Part shown: one piece after another, positions 42,677-51,619 of the stretch
How the letters are laid out: every line of letters begins with the position of its first letter
How positions within the stretch are numbered: position 1 is the stretch's first letter
Assembly: GCA_016703425.1 (NCBI GenBank)
Contig: JADJCA010000024.1
Location: 29,051-93,050, forward strand
Direction of reading: 5' to 3'
Source: Myxococcales bacterium
GTDB taxonomy: Bacteria; Myxococcota_A; Polyangia; Polyangiales; Polyangiaceae
Length of the DNA: 64,000 nucleotides
Translations under genes and position numbers: made by a program
The notes under the pieces: generated by a model
The model's input: only the letters and a program-made list of their open reading frames with translations
Told to the model about the DNA's origin: nothing
Databases searched by the model: none

Positions 42677-43945
42677 GTGGAACCCGACCTCGAGCATTCC
42701 CTCGTCGAGCTGGCGCGCCGCGCGCGTCGCGCCGCGCGCCGCCTTGCCCCGGCCAGTCGCGAGAGCCGCGAGGCGGCCGTTCGAGCCCTTGCGGCCCGCG
42801 TCGAAGAGGCCACGCCTCGGCTCCTCCAGGCGAACGAGGATGACGTCCGCGCCGCTCACGAACACGGCCTATCGGACGCTCTCATTGACCGACTGCGGCT
42901 CGACGAGGGCCGCGTCGGCGCCATCGCCAAGAGCATCCTCGAGATCGCGGCACTGCCCGACCCGCTGTGACAGACCATCGACGAAACGGAGCGTCCCAAT
43001 GGTCTCCGTGTCCGGCGTGTTCGCGTTCCCATCGGCGTCATCGCGATGGTCTACGAGTCGCGTCCCAACGTGACCGTCGAGGCCAGCGCGCTCGCGATCA
43101 AGTCGGGCAACGCCATCGTGCTTCGCGGGGGCTCCGAGGCGTTGCGCTCGAACCGTGTCTTTGCGGAAGCGGCGGCGCTCGCTCTCGCTGACGCGGGCCT
43201 GCCCAAGGACGCCGTGCAGCTCGTTCCCACGACCGACCGCGAGGCCATCCGGGTCCTCTTGTCGCAAACCGAATCCATCGATCTTGCCATTCCCCGCGGT
43301 GGCGAAGCGCTCATCCGCCACGTGACCGAGGTGGCCCGCGTGCCCGTGATCCAGCACTGGAAGGGCGTGTGTCATCTCTACCTCGACGAGGGCTGCGACG
43401 CTGAGATGGCCGCGCGCCTCACCTTCGACGGCAAGCTGTCGCGTCCCGGCGTGTGCAACGCCCTCGAGTGTTTGCTCGTTCATCGCGCACACGCGCAGCG
43501 CGGCGGCTGGTTTGGGGAACTCCTGCGTACGCTCACGGAGCGCGGTTGCGAGGTCCGCGGCTGCGAGGAGACGCGGGGCGTTTTCCCCGGCGCAAAGCCC
43601 GCCGAGGAGGACGATTGGGGCCGCGAGTTTCTCGCGCCCGTCCTCGCGGTCCGCGTCGTTGCCTCGCTCGACGACGCCATGGAGCACATCGCTCGTTATG
43701 GCTCGGGCCATACGGAGGCCATCTGCACGAGTGTCGCGGCGCACGCCGAGCGGTTTCGTCACGAAATCGACGCCGCTTGCGTCGTGGTGAACGCCTCGAC
43801 GCGGTTCCACGACGGCGGTGAGCTCGGGCTTGGGGCCGAGCTAGGCATCGCCACCAGCCGCCTCCATTGGCGCGGCGCCATGGGCCTGCTCGCGCTCACG
43901 ACCATGAAGTGGATCGTGGACGGAGCGGGCCAAACGAGGCATTGA
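42677..43945 (+). pseudogene. proA: Gamma-glutamyl phosphate reductase with an in-frame stop
   Basis: The frame from GTG 42677 to 43945 encodes a full-length ProA (~422 codons) except for TGA at 42968-42970 (codon 98), where family members have Gly in ALPDPxGQ; GGA to TGA is one base change. Landmarks on both sides are normal: LLQANEDDVRAAHEHGLSDA, AMVYESRPNVTVEASALAIK, GNAIVLRGGSEAL, the catalytic Cys in RPGVCNALECLLVH, and LGAELGIATSRLHWRGAMGL. ProA reduces glutamyl phosphate in proline synthesis. An ATG at 43046 could not restore the missing N-terminal third. rsfS follows 63 bases later. Confidence 0.88.
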
Positions 43946-44008
43946 GGGGTTCTACAGACACGGTTCAATAGAGACGGGGCAGCGCATTGCCCCTCGAGGG
44001 AGACCAAC

Positions 44009-44656
44009 TTGGCAAGCACGAAGCGAACGAACGGCGACTCGAAGCGCAAGGGACAACGCAGCACGGAGCGCAACGAGAGGCCGCGCATCAAGAGCTCGCA
44101 CGCGGGCGCGCCGCAAACGGCCGCGAAGTCGGCGAAGCCTAAGCCCAAGGGGCGCGCCCAAGCCCAAAAGGTGGTGGGCGAGGTGACTCGTTCTGCGCGA
44201 CTCGGCGACTCGGCGCCGCGCCGCGAGCCGGAGCGCCGCGAGCCGAAGAAGAAGGGCACGCGAGCGACGGAGATCGTGAGCACCGCGAGCGACGCGGCGC
44301 GCGAGCTGTCGATTCAGGTGGCCATCGCGGCGCTCGAAAAGAAGGCTGTTGGCCTGGAGATCCTCGATGTGGCGGGTCGCGTCGACTACGCCGACTTCCT
44401 GGTGCTCATGTCGGGCCGGAGCGATCGCCACGTCATCGCGCTGGCGCAATCGATCGAAGAAGCGCTGAAGAAGCACGGCCAGCGTCCGCTCGCCGTCGAG
44501 GGCCTCCCGCACGCGACGTGGGTCCTCATCGACTACGGCGACGTGGTCGTCCACGTCTTCCAGGAGGATCGCCGGCACCTCTACAACCTCGAGGGCCTGT
44601 GGATGGACGCGCGACGCATTCCGCTTCCTGCGGAAGAGGGCGCGCCACCGAGCTGA
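44009..44656 (+). CDS. rsfS: Ribosomal silencing factor RsfS with long basic N-terminus
   Basis: 215 residues from a TTG with GAGGGAGA five bases upstream. The RsfS domain fills ~97-205 (IQVAIAALEKKAVGLEILDV, DYADFLVLMSGRSDRHVIAL, GDVVVHVFQEDRRHLYNLEGLW). RsfS binds L14 and keeps 50S and 30S subunits apart under starvation. The first ~95 residues are an added Lys/Arg/Ser/Thr-rich, probably disordered tail not found in the usual ~110-residue protein. It may bind rRNA. The proA-rsfS neighbourhood is common in bacteria. Confidence 0.9.
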   Translation: MASTKRTNGDSKRKGQRSTERNERPRIKSSHAGAPQTAAKSAKPKPKGRAQAQKVVGEVTRSARLGDSAPRREPERREPKKKGTRATEIVSTASDAARELSIQVAIAALEKKAVGLEILDVAGRVDYADFLVLMSGRSDRHVIALAQSIEEALKKHGQRPLAVEGLPHATWVLIDYGDVVVHVFQEDRRHLYNLEGLWMDARRIPLPAEEGAPPS

Positions 44657-44692
44657 GGTTCACGTAGGCAAGCGCGCCCGCAAGGGCGCAGT

Positions 44693-46123
44693 TCAGCGCT
44701 CGAAGAGGCCGGTCTTTCGCCAATCCTTCGCGTGGGCGCACCGGAGGTATTCGTCGAGATCGAGCTTCGCGCGCGCCGAGCGGCTGGTCATCGTCCGCAC
44801 CGTGCCGAAGATGGGCCGCTCGGGCCACGGCCGGTCGTGAAGGCCGAAGCACCACCCGATGTTGGTGTAGCCGTCGGGGTCGCGCCCATCGAGCGCCCAC
44901 TTGTCATTCAGATGAACGAGCAGGCGATGCGCTTCCCGGGGGGTCTCGGTCCACGTAAGGACGAGCTTGCCCCATAACATGCGAACGTAGTTGTGGATGA
45001 TGCCGCGGGTGCGAAGCTCGAGCTGCGCCGCGTTCCAGACCTCGTCGGGTGACTCGGCGCGTTCGAGCGCGGCGGCGTCAACGAGCGATGGGCGCGCGTC
45101 GACGGCGTGCTTCTGCAGGGTGTCGCGCGCCCAATTGGGGAGCTCGTCGAAGCTCTGGTGCCTCGGGTTCTCACGCGCGAAGTTGAACGCCAGCGTGCGG
45201 CGCACCAAGAGCTGCTCCAAGAAGGCGTCGATGGATTCGGCGGGGACGTCACGCCGGTCCGCTGCGGCGCGCGCCGCGAGCGCCACCTTGCGCGCGGAGA
45301 TCATGCCGAAGTGCAGGTAGGGCGAGAGATGGCTCGTGGCGTCGCGCGACGGTTCGTTGCGGTCTGTCGCATAACCGTCGAGGCGATTCGCCAGGAACGC
45401 CGTGAGGCGCCCCTCGGCCTTGGCGGCGCCACCAGGAAATTCCGCCACCGGCGGGACGTCGTGGTCGATGGGGCACGCCAAAACGAGCGAGGCGATGTCG
45501 GCCGTGGAGAAGTCGATGGGCGCGAAGGGCAGGTCGAGCTCGCGCAGGGGACTCACGCGCGCCTCTGGGTCGGCATGCGGCTTTAGGTAGGTCGGCAGGA
45601 GCCGATGCACCTTTGGACGGATGGTTCGCGCGGCGTACTCCTGCTTCGGGAAGAGTGCGAGCGGCACTACGGAGTTGTCGTCGACGGTGACGTAGGGCGC
45701 ATGGCTCTTTGCCGCGGCGCTGTTGTTGTGCGCATCCAGGAAGGTCGGGCTGTCGTCAGACACGACGAGCGCTGCGCGCTGCGAGAGGCGGGCGACCATG
45801 CCGCGCGCCTCTTCGCGGGAGCGAGGCAGGAAGAACGCGTAGGCGATTCCGCGCTCCTGGAGCACCCGAGCTGTCTCGCGCGCGCCCTCGAGGACGAAGG
45901 TGTGGAAGCGGTCGCTCGCGTAGGGGTAGTCGGGCCGGATGGACTCGTAGACGAGGCAGGGGAGGCGCCGCTCGTTCGCCATCTCGATGGCGTAGGCGAG
46001 CGCGAGGTTGTCCGTGGGGCGGCGATAGGCCTGGCAAAAGTAGAGAACGTAGGCGGGACGCGCGGGGGCTGGCCGTGACGCCAGCAAGCGAAGGCGTGGA
46101 TCGGCGTCGCGGAGGATAGGCAT
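44693..46123 (-). CDS. phr: Class II CPD photolyase
   Basis: 476 residues. N-terminal Rossmann-like part (LALAYAIEMANERRLPCLVY, TVDDNSVVPLALFPKQEYAART) and the FAD/DNA-binding helical part with class II signatures: SHLSPYLHFGMISARKVAL, RRTLAFNFARENP, TRGIIHNYVRMLWGKLVLTW, LNDKWALDGRDPDGYTNIGW, ERPIFGTVRTM. It repairs cyclobutane pyrimidine dimers in DNA using blue/near-UV light and FADH-. It ends 36 bases from the rsfS stop in convergent orientation. Confidence 0.9.
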   Translation of the reverse strand: MPILRDADPRLRLLASRPAPARPAYVLYFCQAYRRPTDNLALAYAIEMANERRLPCLVYESIRPDYPYASDRFHTFVLEGARETARVLQERGIAYAFFLPRSREEARGMVARLSQRAALVVSDDSPTFLDAHNNSAAAKSHAPYVTVDDNSVVPLALFPKQEYAARTIRPKVHRLLPTYLKPHADPEARVSPLRELDLPFAPIDFSTADIASLVLACPIDHDVPPVAEFPGGAAKAEGRLTAFLANRLDGYATDRNEPSRDATSHLSPYLHFGMISARKVALAARAAADRRDVPAESIDAFLEQLLVRRTLAFNFARENPRHQSFDELPNWARDTLQKHAVDARPSLVDAAALERAESPDEVWNAAQLELRTRGIIHNYVRMLWGKLVLTWTETPREAHRLLVHLNDKWALDGRDPDGYTNIGWCFGLHDRPWPERPIFGTVRTMTSRSARAKLDLDEYLRCAHAKDWRKTGLFER

Positions 46124-46278
46124 CGATCGAAGTGGTTTGGGGCGTCTCGAGTTCTCGGAGAAGGGGCGAGCGATTTCTGCCGCTTCTCCTCACAGGTGCG
46201 CCCGCGATTGCGTGGTGTCTCCGCCCGAACTATGGCCTCGGGGCGCGATGGTATCGCGCTCCTTGGAGAAGCTCACCG

Positions 46279-46671
46279 ATGACCGTCGCCCACTACGTCT
46301 TGGCCTCCGCCGCGCTCACGCTCGCGCAACTGGTCGCTGCCAGCATGTTGCGAGCCAAGGCGTGGACGCCCTCCGGCCTCAAGCTCGCCTTCGGAAATCG
46401 CGAGACCATGCCCCCGGTCGGTGCGCTCGCGGGACGCGCCGACCGGGCGGCCAAGAACATGCTCGAGAACATGGTGCTGCTTCTCGCCGTCGTGGTGGCC
46501 GCAGCGCAGAGCGCCAGCTCGCCCTCGCGACTCGCGCTAGGTTCCGCGATCTTCTTTTGGGCCCGCCTTGCCTATGTGCCGCTCTATTTGGCTGGCGTGC
46601 AATACGCGCGCACGCTCGCCTGGGCGGTGGCCCTAGCCGGGATCGGCTGGGCAGCTTGCGGCGCGCTCTAA
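46279..46671 (+). CDS. MAPEG-family membrane protein
   Basis: 130 residues with four hydrophobic helices. The pattern FGNRETMPPVGALAGRADRA, followed by KNMLENMVLLLAVV, RLALGSAIFFWARLAYVPLY and YARTLAWAVALAGIGW, matches the MAPEG fold (the Glu-Asn of the second helix and Arg-x-x-Tyr of the third). Bacterial MAPEG proteins are poorly characterised; eukaryotic ones are glutathione-dependent or lipid-modifying. The ATG at 46279 is chosen because it opens the first helix; the frame is open 49 codons further upstream. Confidence 0.78.
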   Translation: MTVAHYVLASAALTLAQLVAASMLRAKAWTPSGLKLAFGNRETMPPVGALAGRADRAAKNMLENMVLLLAVVVAAAQSASSPSRLALGSAIFFWARLAYVPLYLAGVQYARTLAWAVALAGIGWAACGAL

Positions 46672-46684
46672 CCGAGCGTGGTCG

Positions 46685-47512
46685 TCAATCGGTTGAAGAA
46701 GCGTCGGTCTTGGGCTTCCGCGCCACGACGAACGCGACGCCGATGGAGATGAAGTAGAGGCCGATCAGGATGCCGCTCACGAGCATTTGGCTCATGATCT
46801 CGGGCCCCGGACTCGCGATCGCGCCGACCACGAACGACAGAATGACGGCCCACCGACTGAACTTGACGAGCTGCCTTGGCGTCACGATTCCGGCGAACGC
46901 AAGGAAAGAGATGAACAGCGGCAGCTCGAAGATGAAGCCGAACGCCAGAATCATGCGCGTATAGAAATCGAGGTAAAACTCGAGCGTGGGCCTTTGCGTG
47001 AGGACGGTTCCCGTTTGCGTGACGGGCCCGAGAAGCGAGAAGAAGTAGTTGAACGTGATCGGGAACGCGATGAAGTAGGCCACCAGGACGCCCGACGTGA
47101 AGAGCGTCGTGGAGAAGAAGACGAACGGGATGATGAAGCGCTTCTCGCGCGAGTAGAGGCCCGGGCTAATGAACGACCAGAGTTGGTAGAAGATGACCGG
47201 CATCGACAGAATGATGCCCGCCGTGATCGACAGCTGCATGTACCCGACGAAGACGTCAGCCGGCGACAGCGTCTGAAGCTCCGGCACCCCGGGAAGTTGG
47301 CGCGCGTGCCAGGCCTTCTCGTAGGGACCCACGAGCAGTCCCAAGAGGCGCTCGCGGTAATTCCAGCACGCGACCGTGGTGACGCCGAGCACGAGACCCG
47401 CCCGCACGACGCGAGCGCGCAGTTCGCCGAGGTGCTCCCAGATCGTCATCTTGAGATCGGCCTCAGGCTCCACGCCGGCCGTCTCGGGAAGCTGCTTCTC
47501 CGGCTCGCTCAT
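46685..47512 (-). CDS. tatC: Sec-independent translocase subunit TatC
   Basis: 275 residues with six membrane helices. Key blocks: MTIWEHLGELRARVVRAGLV (with the signal-binding Glu of EHLxELRxR), LSPADVFVGYMQLSITAGII, QLWSFISPGLYSREKRF, FGFIFELPLFISFLAFAGI. TatC receives twin-arginine signal peptides and carries folded proteins, including cofactor-loaded ones, over the inner membrane. Its ATG overlaps the tatB stop by four bases, so the two are translationally linked. No tatA nearby. Confidence 0.95.
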   Translation of the reverse strand: MSEPEKQLPETAGVEPEADLKMTIWEHLGELRARVVRAGLVLGVTTVACWNYRERLLGLLVGPYEKAWHARQLPGVPELQTLSPADVFVGYMQLSITAGIILSMPVIFYQLWSFISPGLYSREKRFIIPFVFFSTTLFTSGVLVAYFIAFPITFNYFFSLLGPVTQTGTVLTQRPTLEFYLDFYTRMILAFGFIFELPLFISFLAFAGIVTPRQLVKFSRWAVILSFVVGAIASPGPEIMSQMLVSGILIGLYFISIGVAFVVARKPKTDASSTD

Positions 47513-48294
47513 GGCTCGATGTCCTTCACGGCGCCGGTGCCGGCGGAGGTCGAGGTCGGGGTCGGGGTCGAGGTCGGGGTCGAGGTCGGGGTCGGGGTCG
47601 AGGTCGAGGTCGAGGTCGAGGTCGAGGTCGAGGTCGAGGTCGGGGTCGGGGTCGAGGTCGAGGTCGAGGTCGGGGTCGAGGTCGAGGTCGAGGTCGAGGT
47701 CGAGGTCGAGGTCGAGGTCGAGGTCGAGGTCGGGGTCGAGGTCGGGGTCGAGGTCGGGGTCGAGGTCGAGGTCGAGGTCGCGTCCTCGGGAGTCGGCGCC
47801 GGTTCCGGTGCCGCGACGACGCCGTTCTCGTCCCCCGTCATGTAGAGCGCGTCGAGCGCCAAGGGCGACTTCGGCAAGAGGTCTGCGTAGACGACGGCCG
47901 TGTCGGGCATGGCTTGGTACGAGTCGGCGCCCTCGCGCGGGTATTCGCGGTGCCGGATGCTCAGGGCCGAAATATCCTGGTACGGATCATCCGCCGTCAA
48001 CGTGGCGGGCGCGGAGGACGCCACCGGGGCATCGTCCCTTATCGTCGCGGCGGAGCGAATTCCGTCGAGCTCGCCGCGGGCGAGCTTGCGAATTTCCTGG
48101 AGGTCGTCGGCGAGGCCCTCGCTGTGCAGCACGTCGTCGATGCCGCTCTGCACGCGGAGGTCGAGCGCCATGCGCCGCAGCTTTCCGGCCCACTGGCCAG
48201 CCGTTCGGAGCACCCTCGGTAGGTCCTTCGGGCCGATCATCACGATGGCCACGATGATCACGAGCACCAGCTCGCCGAAGCCCATTCCGAACAT
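47509..48294 (-). CDS. tatB: TatB with a long Thr-Ser/Thr-Pro repeat tail
   Basis: 261 residues from the ATG at 48294. The start FGMGFGELVLVIIVAIVMIGPKDLPRVLRTAGQWAGKLR (given in parts: FGELVLVIIVAIVMIGPKDL and the amphipathic RTAGQWAGKLRRMALDLR) is TatB/TatA; the conserved Glu and Gly-Pro hinge and the long helix point to TatB. After ~100 more residues the tail is ~39 Thr-Ser or Thr-Pro pairs coded by hexamers, then a 12-residue end with AGTGAVKDIEP. Normal TatB tails are short and variable; this one is extreme. Tail function unknown. Confidence 0.88.
   Translation of the reverse strand: MFGMGFGELVLVIIVAIVMIGPKDLPRVLRTAGQWAGKLRRMALDLRVQSGIDDVLHSEGLADDLQEIRKLARGELDGIRSAATIRDDAPVASSAPATLTADDPYQDISALSIRHREYPREGADSYQAMPDTAVVYADLLPKSPLALDALYMTGDENGVVAAPEPAPTPEDATSTSTSTPTSTPTSTPTSTSTSTSTSTSTSTSTSTPTSTSTSTPTPTSTSTSTSTSTSTSTPTPTSTPTSTPTPTSTSAGTGAVKDIEP
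47546..47779. repeat. Hexanucleotide tandem array in tatB
   Basis: 234 bases, 39 units of GAGGTC or GGGGTC on the plus strand, differing only at the second base. On the tatB strand the two units code Thr-Ser and Thr-Pro. Being multiples of six the array can grow or shrink without frame loss. Confidence 0.97.
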
Positions 48295-48384
48295 CGACGC
48301 CCAACCTATCACGCCGCCACGCTGCGCGGGGCTCGCCGAGGGCCGCGCGCGGCACCAGTCGCACCGGTCGCGCCGCGGCCCCGG

Positions 48385-49449
48385 GTGGGCTATGAGCAGG
48401 ACATGCTGGCCATTCAGGGCTATTCGGCCGACGATCTCGTAGCCGCGCTCGAGGTCCCGCTGGCCGAGGCGCGGCGCCTCGTCTCGCACGTGCGCCGTGG
48501 CGGTGATCTCGCTGGCCCCGTCGATCAGGTGCGGCGCACGACGCTGGAGCGACTGCGCGGCCTCGCGTGCGTTCCGACGCTGAGCGTCGTGGACGAAGAG
48601 CGGAGCGCGCTCGATCCGTTCCGCAAGCTCGTCCTCGCGCTCGCCGGCGGCGAGCGCATCGAGACGGTGCGCATTCCCCTCGAGAAGCCCGGGCGCTTCT
48701 CCGTGTGCGTGAGCTCTCAGGTGGGCTGCGCCCTCGGTTGCACCTTCTGCGCGACGGGGCGCCTTGGCCTGAAGAAGAACCTCGAGAGCTGGGAGATCGT
48801 CGAGCAGGTGCGCCTCGTAGCGGCCACGCTCGGTCCCGGACAGCGGGTCCACGGCGTCGTCTTCCAGGGCATGGGCGAGCCGATGGCCAACCTCGACCGC
48901 GTCCTCCAGGCCATTCGCGCGCTCCGCGACCCGTCGGGGCTGGCCGTCGACACGCGCGCCATCACAGTGTGCACTTCGGGGCTGCCGACGGGCATTCGTC
49001 GCCTCGCGACCGAGATGCCCAAGGTGCGCCTGGGCCTGTCGCTCGGGACCGCCGTGCGCGCCAAGCGGCGCTCGCTCATGCCCATCGACGTCGCCCATCC
49101 GCTCGACGAGGTGCTCAAAGCGGCCGCGGAGCACGCCGCCCGAACGGGGATGTCGCCCATGTTCGCGGTGACGCTCCTCTCGGGCGTCAACGATGGCGTT
49201 GAAGACGCCGACGCGCTCTCCGAGGTCATTCACAGCTTCGCGAAGGCGACGGGGCACCGGCCGCGCTTGAGCATCATCCCGTACAACGCCATCGGCGGCG
49301 ATGAGCCCTACGTGCGCAGCGCTGCCGAGCGCGAAGACGCGTTCCGCGAGCGCCTGCGGGAGCGCGGCGTCTTCTCGCACAAGCGCTACAGCGGCGGCTC
49401 CGACGTCGGCGCCGCCTGCGGTCAGCTCGCGGGTCGCGTCACGGCGTGA
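48385..49449 (+). CDS. rlmN: Radical-SAM RNA methyltransferase RlmN
   Basis: 354 residues from GTG 48385, or 348 from ATG 48403, which fits the family start (MLAIQGYSADDLVAA) better. The radical-SAM Cys set is VGCALGCTFCATG. The two methylation Cys can be placed: the first upstream in SVCVSSQVGC and the second near the C-terminus in VGAACGQLAGR. GVVFQGMGEPMAN, SLGTAVRAKRRSLMPI and LSIIPYN are family blocks. It methylates C2 of A2503 in 23S rRNA and A37 in some tRNAs. Divergent from tatB. Confidence 0.93.
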   Translation: MGYEQDMLAIQGYSADDLVAALEVPLAEARRLVSHVRRGGDLAGPVDQVRRTTLERLRGLACVPTLSVVDEERSALDPFRKLVLALAGGERIETVRIPLEKPGRFSVCVSSQVGCALGCTFCATGRLGLKKNLESWEIVEQVRLVAATLGPGQRVHGVVFQGMGEPMANLDRVLQAIRALRDPSGLAVDTRAITVCTSGLPTGIRRLATEMPKVRLGLSLGTAVRAKRRSLMPIDVAHPLDEVLKAAAEHAARTGMSPMFAVTLLSGVNDGVEDADALSEVIHSFAKATGHRPRLSIIPYNAIGGDEPYVRSAAEREDAFRERLRERGVFSHKRYSGGSDVGAACGQLAGRVTA

Positions 49450-49470
49450 GCGGGCTCTCAGGCTCGGCAG

Positions 49471-49761
49471 CTACCGCCCGAGGGCGCGCTTGACGTCATC
49501 GGGGATAAGGTCCGACGGGAGCTTTAGCTGCGTCACGATCTTCTCGAGCTTCGCGCGCTCGTCTTCCGTCAGCACGCCATCGGCCATGGCCTTGTTCCAC
49601 TCGTCCTTGAGGAAGGCGCCAAAGACGCTCCGCACGTCGTCGAGGGTGAGCTTTCCGAGCCCATAGAGCTGCTTCAACTCCGCTTGCTCGTGGGGCTCGA
49701 GAATTCCGTTGTCGAAGGCCTGCTTGAGTCGCTCGTAGAGGACCGTGCGGAGCTCGCTCAT
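49471..49761 (-). CDS. Small helical protein of unknown function
   Basis: 96 residues from the ATG at 49761 (start MSELRTVLYERLKQAFDNG; an upstream start at 49782 adds 7 residues). It is all-helical, acidic, without signal peptide. Three similar segments of ~28 residues (LEPHEQAELKQLYGLGKLT, VLTEDERAKLEKIVTQLKL, and the N-terminal AFDNGILE) suggest a helical repeat like that of TerB-type or acyl-carrier-like bundles. Convergent with rlmN, 21 bases away. Confidence 0.6.
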   Translation of the reverse strand: MSELRTVLYERLKQAFDNGILEPHEQAELKQLYGLGKLTLDDVRSVFGAFLKDEWNKAMADGVLTEDERAKLEKIVTQLKLPSDLIPDDVKRALGR

Positions 49762-49809
49762 GCGCGCGAGTGTATCCGTCACCCCGTGCCTTGTGAAAGA
49801 CTCACGGCG

Positions 49810-50835
49810 GTGAGCGCATTCCTCGTTGGCGCGGTCATCGGCGCGTTCTTTGTCACGCCGCTGGTGGTCTTCTATTTCCTCTTCTTACGGTGGTGCGACC
49901 GCTTCGAGCCGGAGCCTCTGTGGCTCCTCGGGCTCGCCTTCGCGTGGGGGGCTGTCTTCGCCACGCTCTTCGGCGGCCTCTCGAGCGCGGTCGGCGAGGG
50001 CGCCGTCGGGGCGGCGCTCGGTCTGAAGGCCGGGCACCCGATCATGCAAGCCATTGGCGCGACGGTCTTCGCGCCGGTCTTCGAGGAGGGCTTCAAGGCC
50101 ATCGGGGTCCTGGTGGTGGCGCTCATCAGCGCCCTTGGCTTGAAAGAGTTCGACGGTGCCCTCGATGGCGCCATCTACGGTGGCGTTGTGGGGCTCGGCT
50201 TCACGCTCACCGAAGACATCCTCTACGTCGCGAATCAGTTCACGAAGGAAGGGTTGGGCGGGCTCATTGGCCTGTGGTTCTTGCGCACCGTGCTCCTGGG
50301 CCTGTCGTACTGCACGTTCACAGCGTGCACCGGGCTCGCCGTCGGCATCGCCGCGGAGCGCGGCACCGTCGCGAAGATCATCCTGCCGCCGCTAGGGCTT
50401 GCCGCCGCCATGGCCATGCACGCGATGCACAACGGCTTGCCTACGTTTTTTGGTAGCGGCGGCGCTGCCGTCATGATCCTCATTTCTTGGGTCATCGACC
50501 TTGGCTTCTTCGCGTTGCTCGCGCTCCTCGTGATGCGCGATCGCGCCACCGTCATTCGTGAGCTCTCGGGCGAGCTGGGCGCCCTCTTGCGACCGCAAGA
50601 GCTCGCGCTTGTCGCGTCGTATGTGAACCTTGGCTCGCGGAACCTGTCGGTCTTGTTCTCACGCGGCTTTCGCGCGTACCGGAGCCGGCGCGACAAGCAG
50701 CTCGCGCTCGTCGATTTGGCCTTCGTGAAGATGCGCCGTCGCCGCGGCGAATCGGGTCGCGAGCTCGACGCGAAGGAGACGCGCCTCCGGGGCGCCATCA
50801 GCCAGATGAACGCCCAGGGGATCGTCTTGGATTGA
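49810..50835 (+). CDS. PrsW-family intramembrane protease
   Basis: 341 residues from a GTG at 49810, with about eight membrane helices. PrsW motifs are present: FAPVFEEGFKAIGVL (the paired Glu), DGAIYGGVVGLGFTLTEDIL, and AMAMHAMHNGL in a later helix. PrsW in Bacillus cuts the anti-sigma factor RsiW in envelope stress. The C-terminal ~90 residues after the last helix are cytoplasmic and basic (SRRDKQLALVDLAFVKMRRRR). The start is 48 bases from the divergent small helical gene. Confidence 0.85.
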   Translation: MSAFLVGAVIGAFFVTPLVVFYFLFLRWCDRFEPEPLWLLGLAFAWGAVFATLFGGLSSAVGEGAVGAALGLKAGHPIMQAIGATVFAPVFEEGFKAIGVLVVALISALGLKEFDGALDGAIYGGVVGLGFTLTEDILYVANQFTKEGLGGLIGLWFLRTVLLGLSYCTFTACTGLAVGIAAERGTVAKIILPPLGLAAAMAMHAMHNGLPTFFGSGGAAVMILISWVIDLGFFALLALLVMRDRATVIRELSGELGALLRPQELALVASYVNLGSRNLSVLFSRGFRAYRSRRDKQLALVDLAFVKMRRRRGESGRELDAKETRLRGAISQMNAQGIVLD

Positions 50836-50856
50836 CGAGCGGTGAAGGAGGGGGCG

Positions 50857-51600
50857 TCAGTCGTCGACTGCAAGGCTTACGGCTAGAACGGCGCCGCCGG
50901 GAGCGACGGAAGCGGAGACCGGGGCGAAAGCCAGGTGCCGGACGTGCTCCTGGTAGACTGCGGGGCGCACGCGTACCGCTCCCGCGGGTCCTGGCGTTTC
51001 CGACCGTACGAAGTCCATCAGAGACACCCACGCGAGCGCTCCATCAAGCGCGCTCGGCATCATGCCCAGTGCATCGGGAGCCACCGCGCACTGGCCCGCA
51101 ACGAGGACGAGGTCGGAAACGTCGGCGTCGACGTCGAGAGACTCTCCTCTGGCCGTGCGATGCTCCACGTCCACGAGGCTCGCGCACCCGTTCGCGTCCG
51201 GGAGCAACGTTGCTGGTTCGACCGCTCCCCGCCATTCTGGCGCGCTCAAGAGTCTCAGCTCTCGCTCGATGTCCTCGAGGATTACGCTCGGGGCGCCGAT
51301 CGCAAGCAGCGCGGCCCTGCGCTTCTGGCCGAAGGCGAGCGAGTTATGGCGAAGCGTCTCGCCGACCGCCAGGTCGAAGGCAGGGCGATACCGCGCGAGA
51401 AACGCAACGAGGGCCGCCATCCTGAGAGGGCGGGCCCCGCTCTCAGGTTGGTCGACGAAGTGCACCTCTTGGGCGTCAGCCTCGATGGCGCGTTGGAGCT
51501 CCCGCAGCCTGCCCAAGTGGGCAGGGAAGACGTGGCTGCCGAGAGGAAAGATCGAAACGGGTGCCCCGTGCCAGAGGGCAAACGCGTCGGCGGCTCGCAC
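50857..51600 (-). CDS. Protein of unknown function
   Basis: 247 residues from GTG 51600, 19 bases after the metzincin-like gene. GGGGAG lies only one base before it, too close for an ideal site; an in-frame start farther up would overlap the neighbour. No signal peptide or membrane helix. Visible landmarks: WHGAPVSIFPLGSHVFPAHL, YRPAFDLAVGETLRHNSLAF, VEHRTARGESLDVDADVSDL. The ordered beta/alpha pattern suggests a soluble domain. No family recognised. Confidence 0.5.
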   Translation of the reverse strand: MRAADAFALWHGAPVSIFPLGSHVFPAHLGRLRELQRAIEADAQEVHFVDQPESGARPLRMAALVAFLARYRPAFDLAVGETLRHNSLAFGQKRRAALLAIGAPSVILEDIERELRLLSAPEWRGAVEPATLLPDANGCASLVDVEHRTARGESLDVDADVSDLVLVAGQCAVAPDALGMMPSALDGALAWVSLMDFVRSETPGPAGAVRVRPAVYQEHVRHLAFAPVSASVAPGGAVLAVSLAVDD

Positions 51601-51619
51601 GCTCCCCAAGCGACTGCGA

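Noticed and set aside
42968..42970. TGA in proA as selenocysteine
   Set aside because: ProA is not a selenoprotein family, Gly is expected, and no suitable hairpin follows.
47546..47779. CRISPR-like array
   Set aside because: Units are 6 bases with no spacers; a simple tandem repeat.
46787..47845. Val-Glu-rich frame over the tatB repeat
   Set aside because: Antisense reading of tatC/tatB and the hexamer array.
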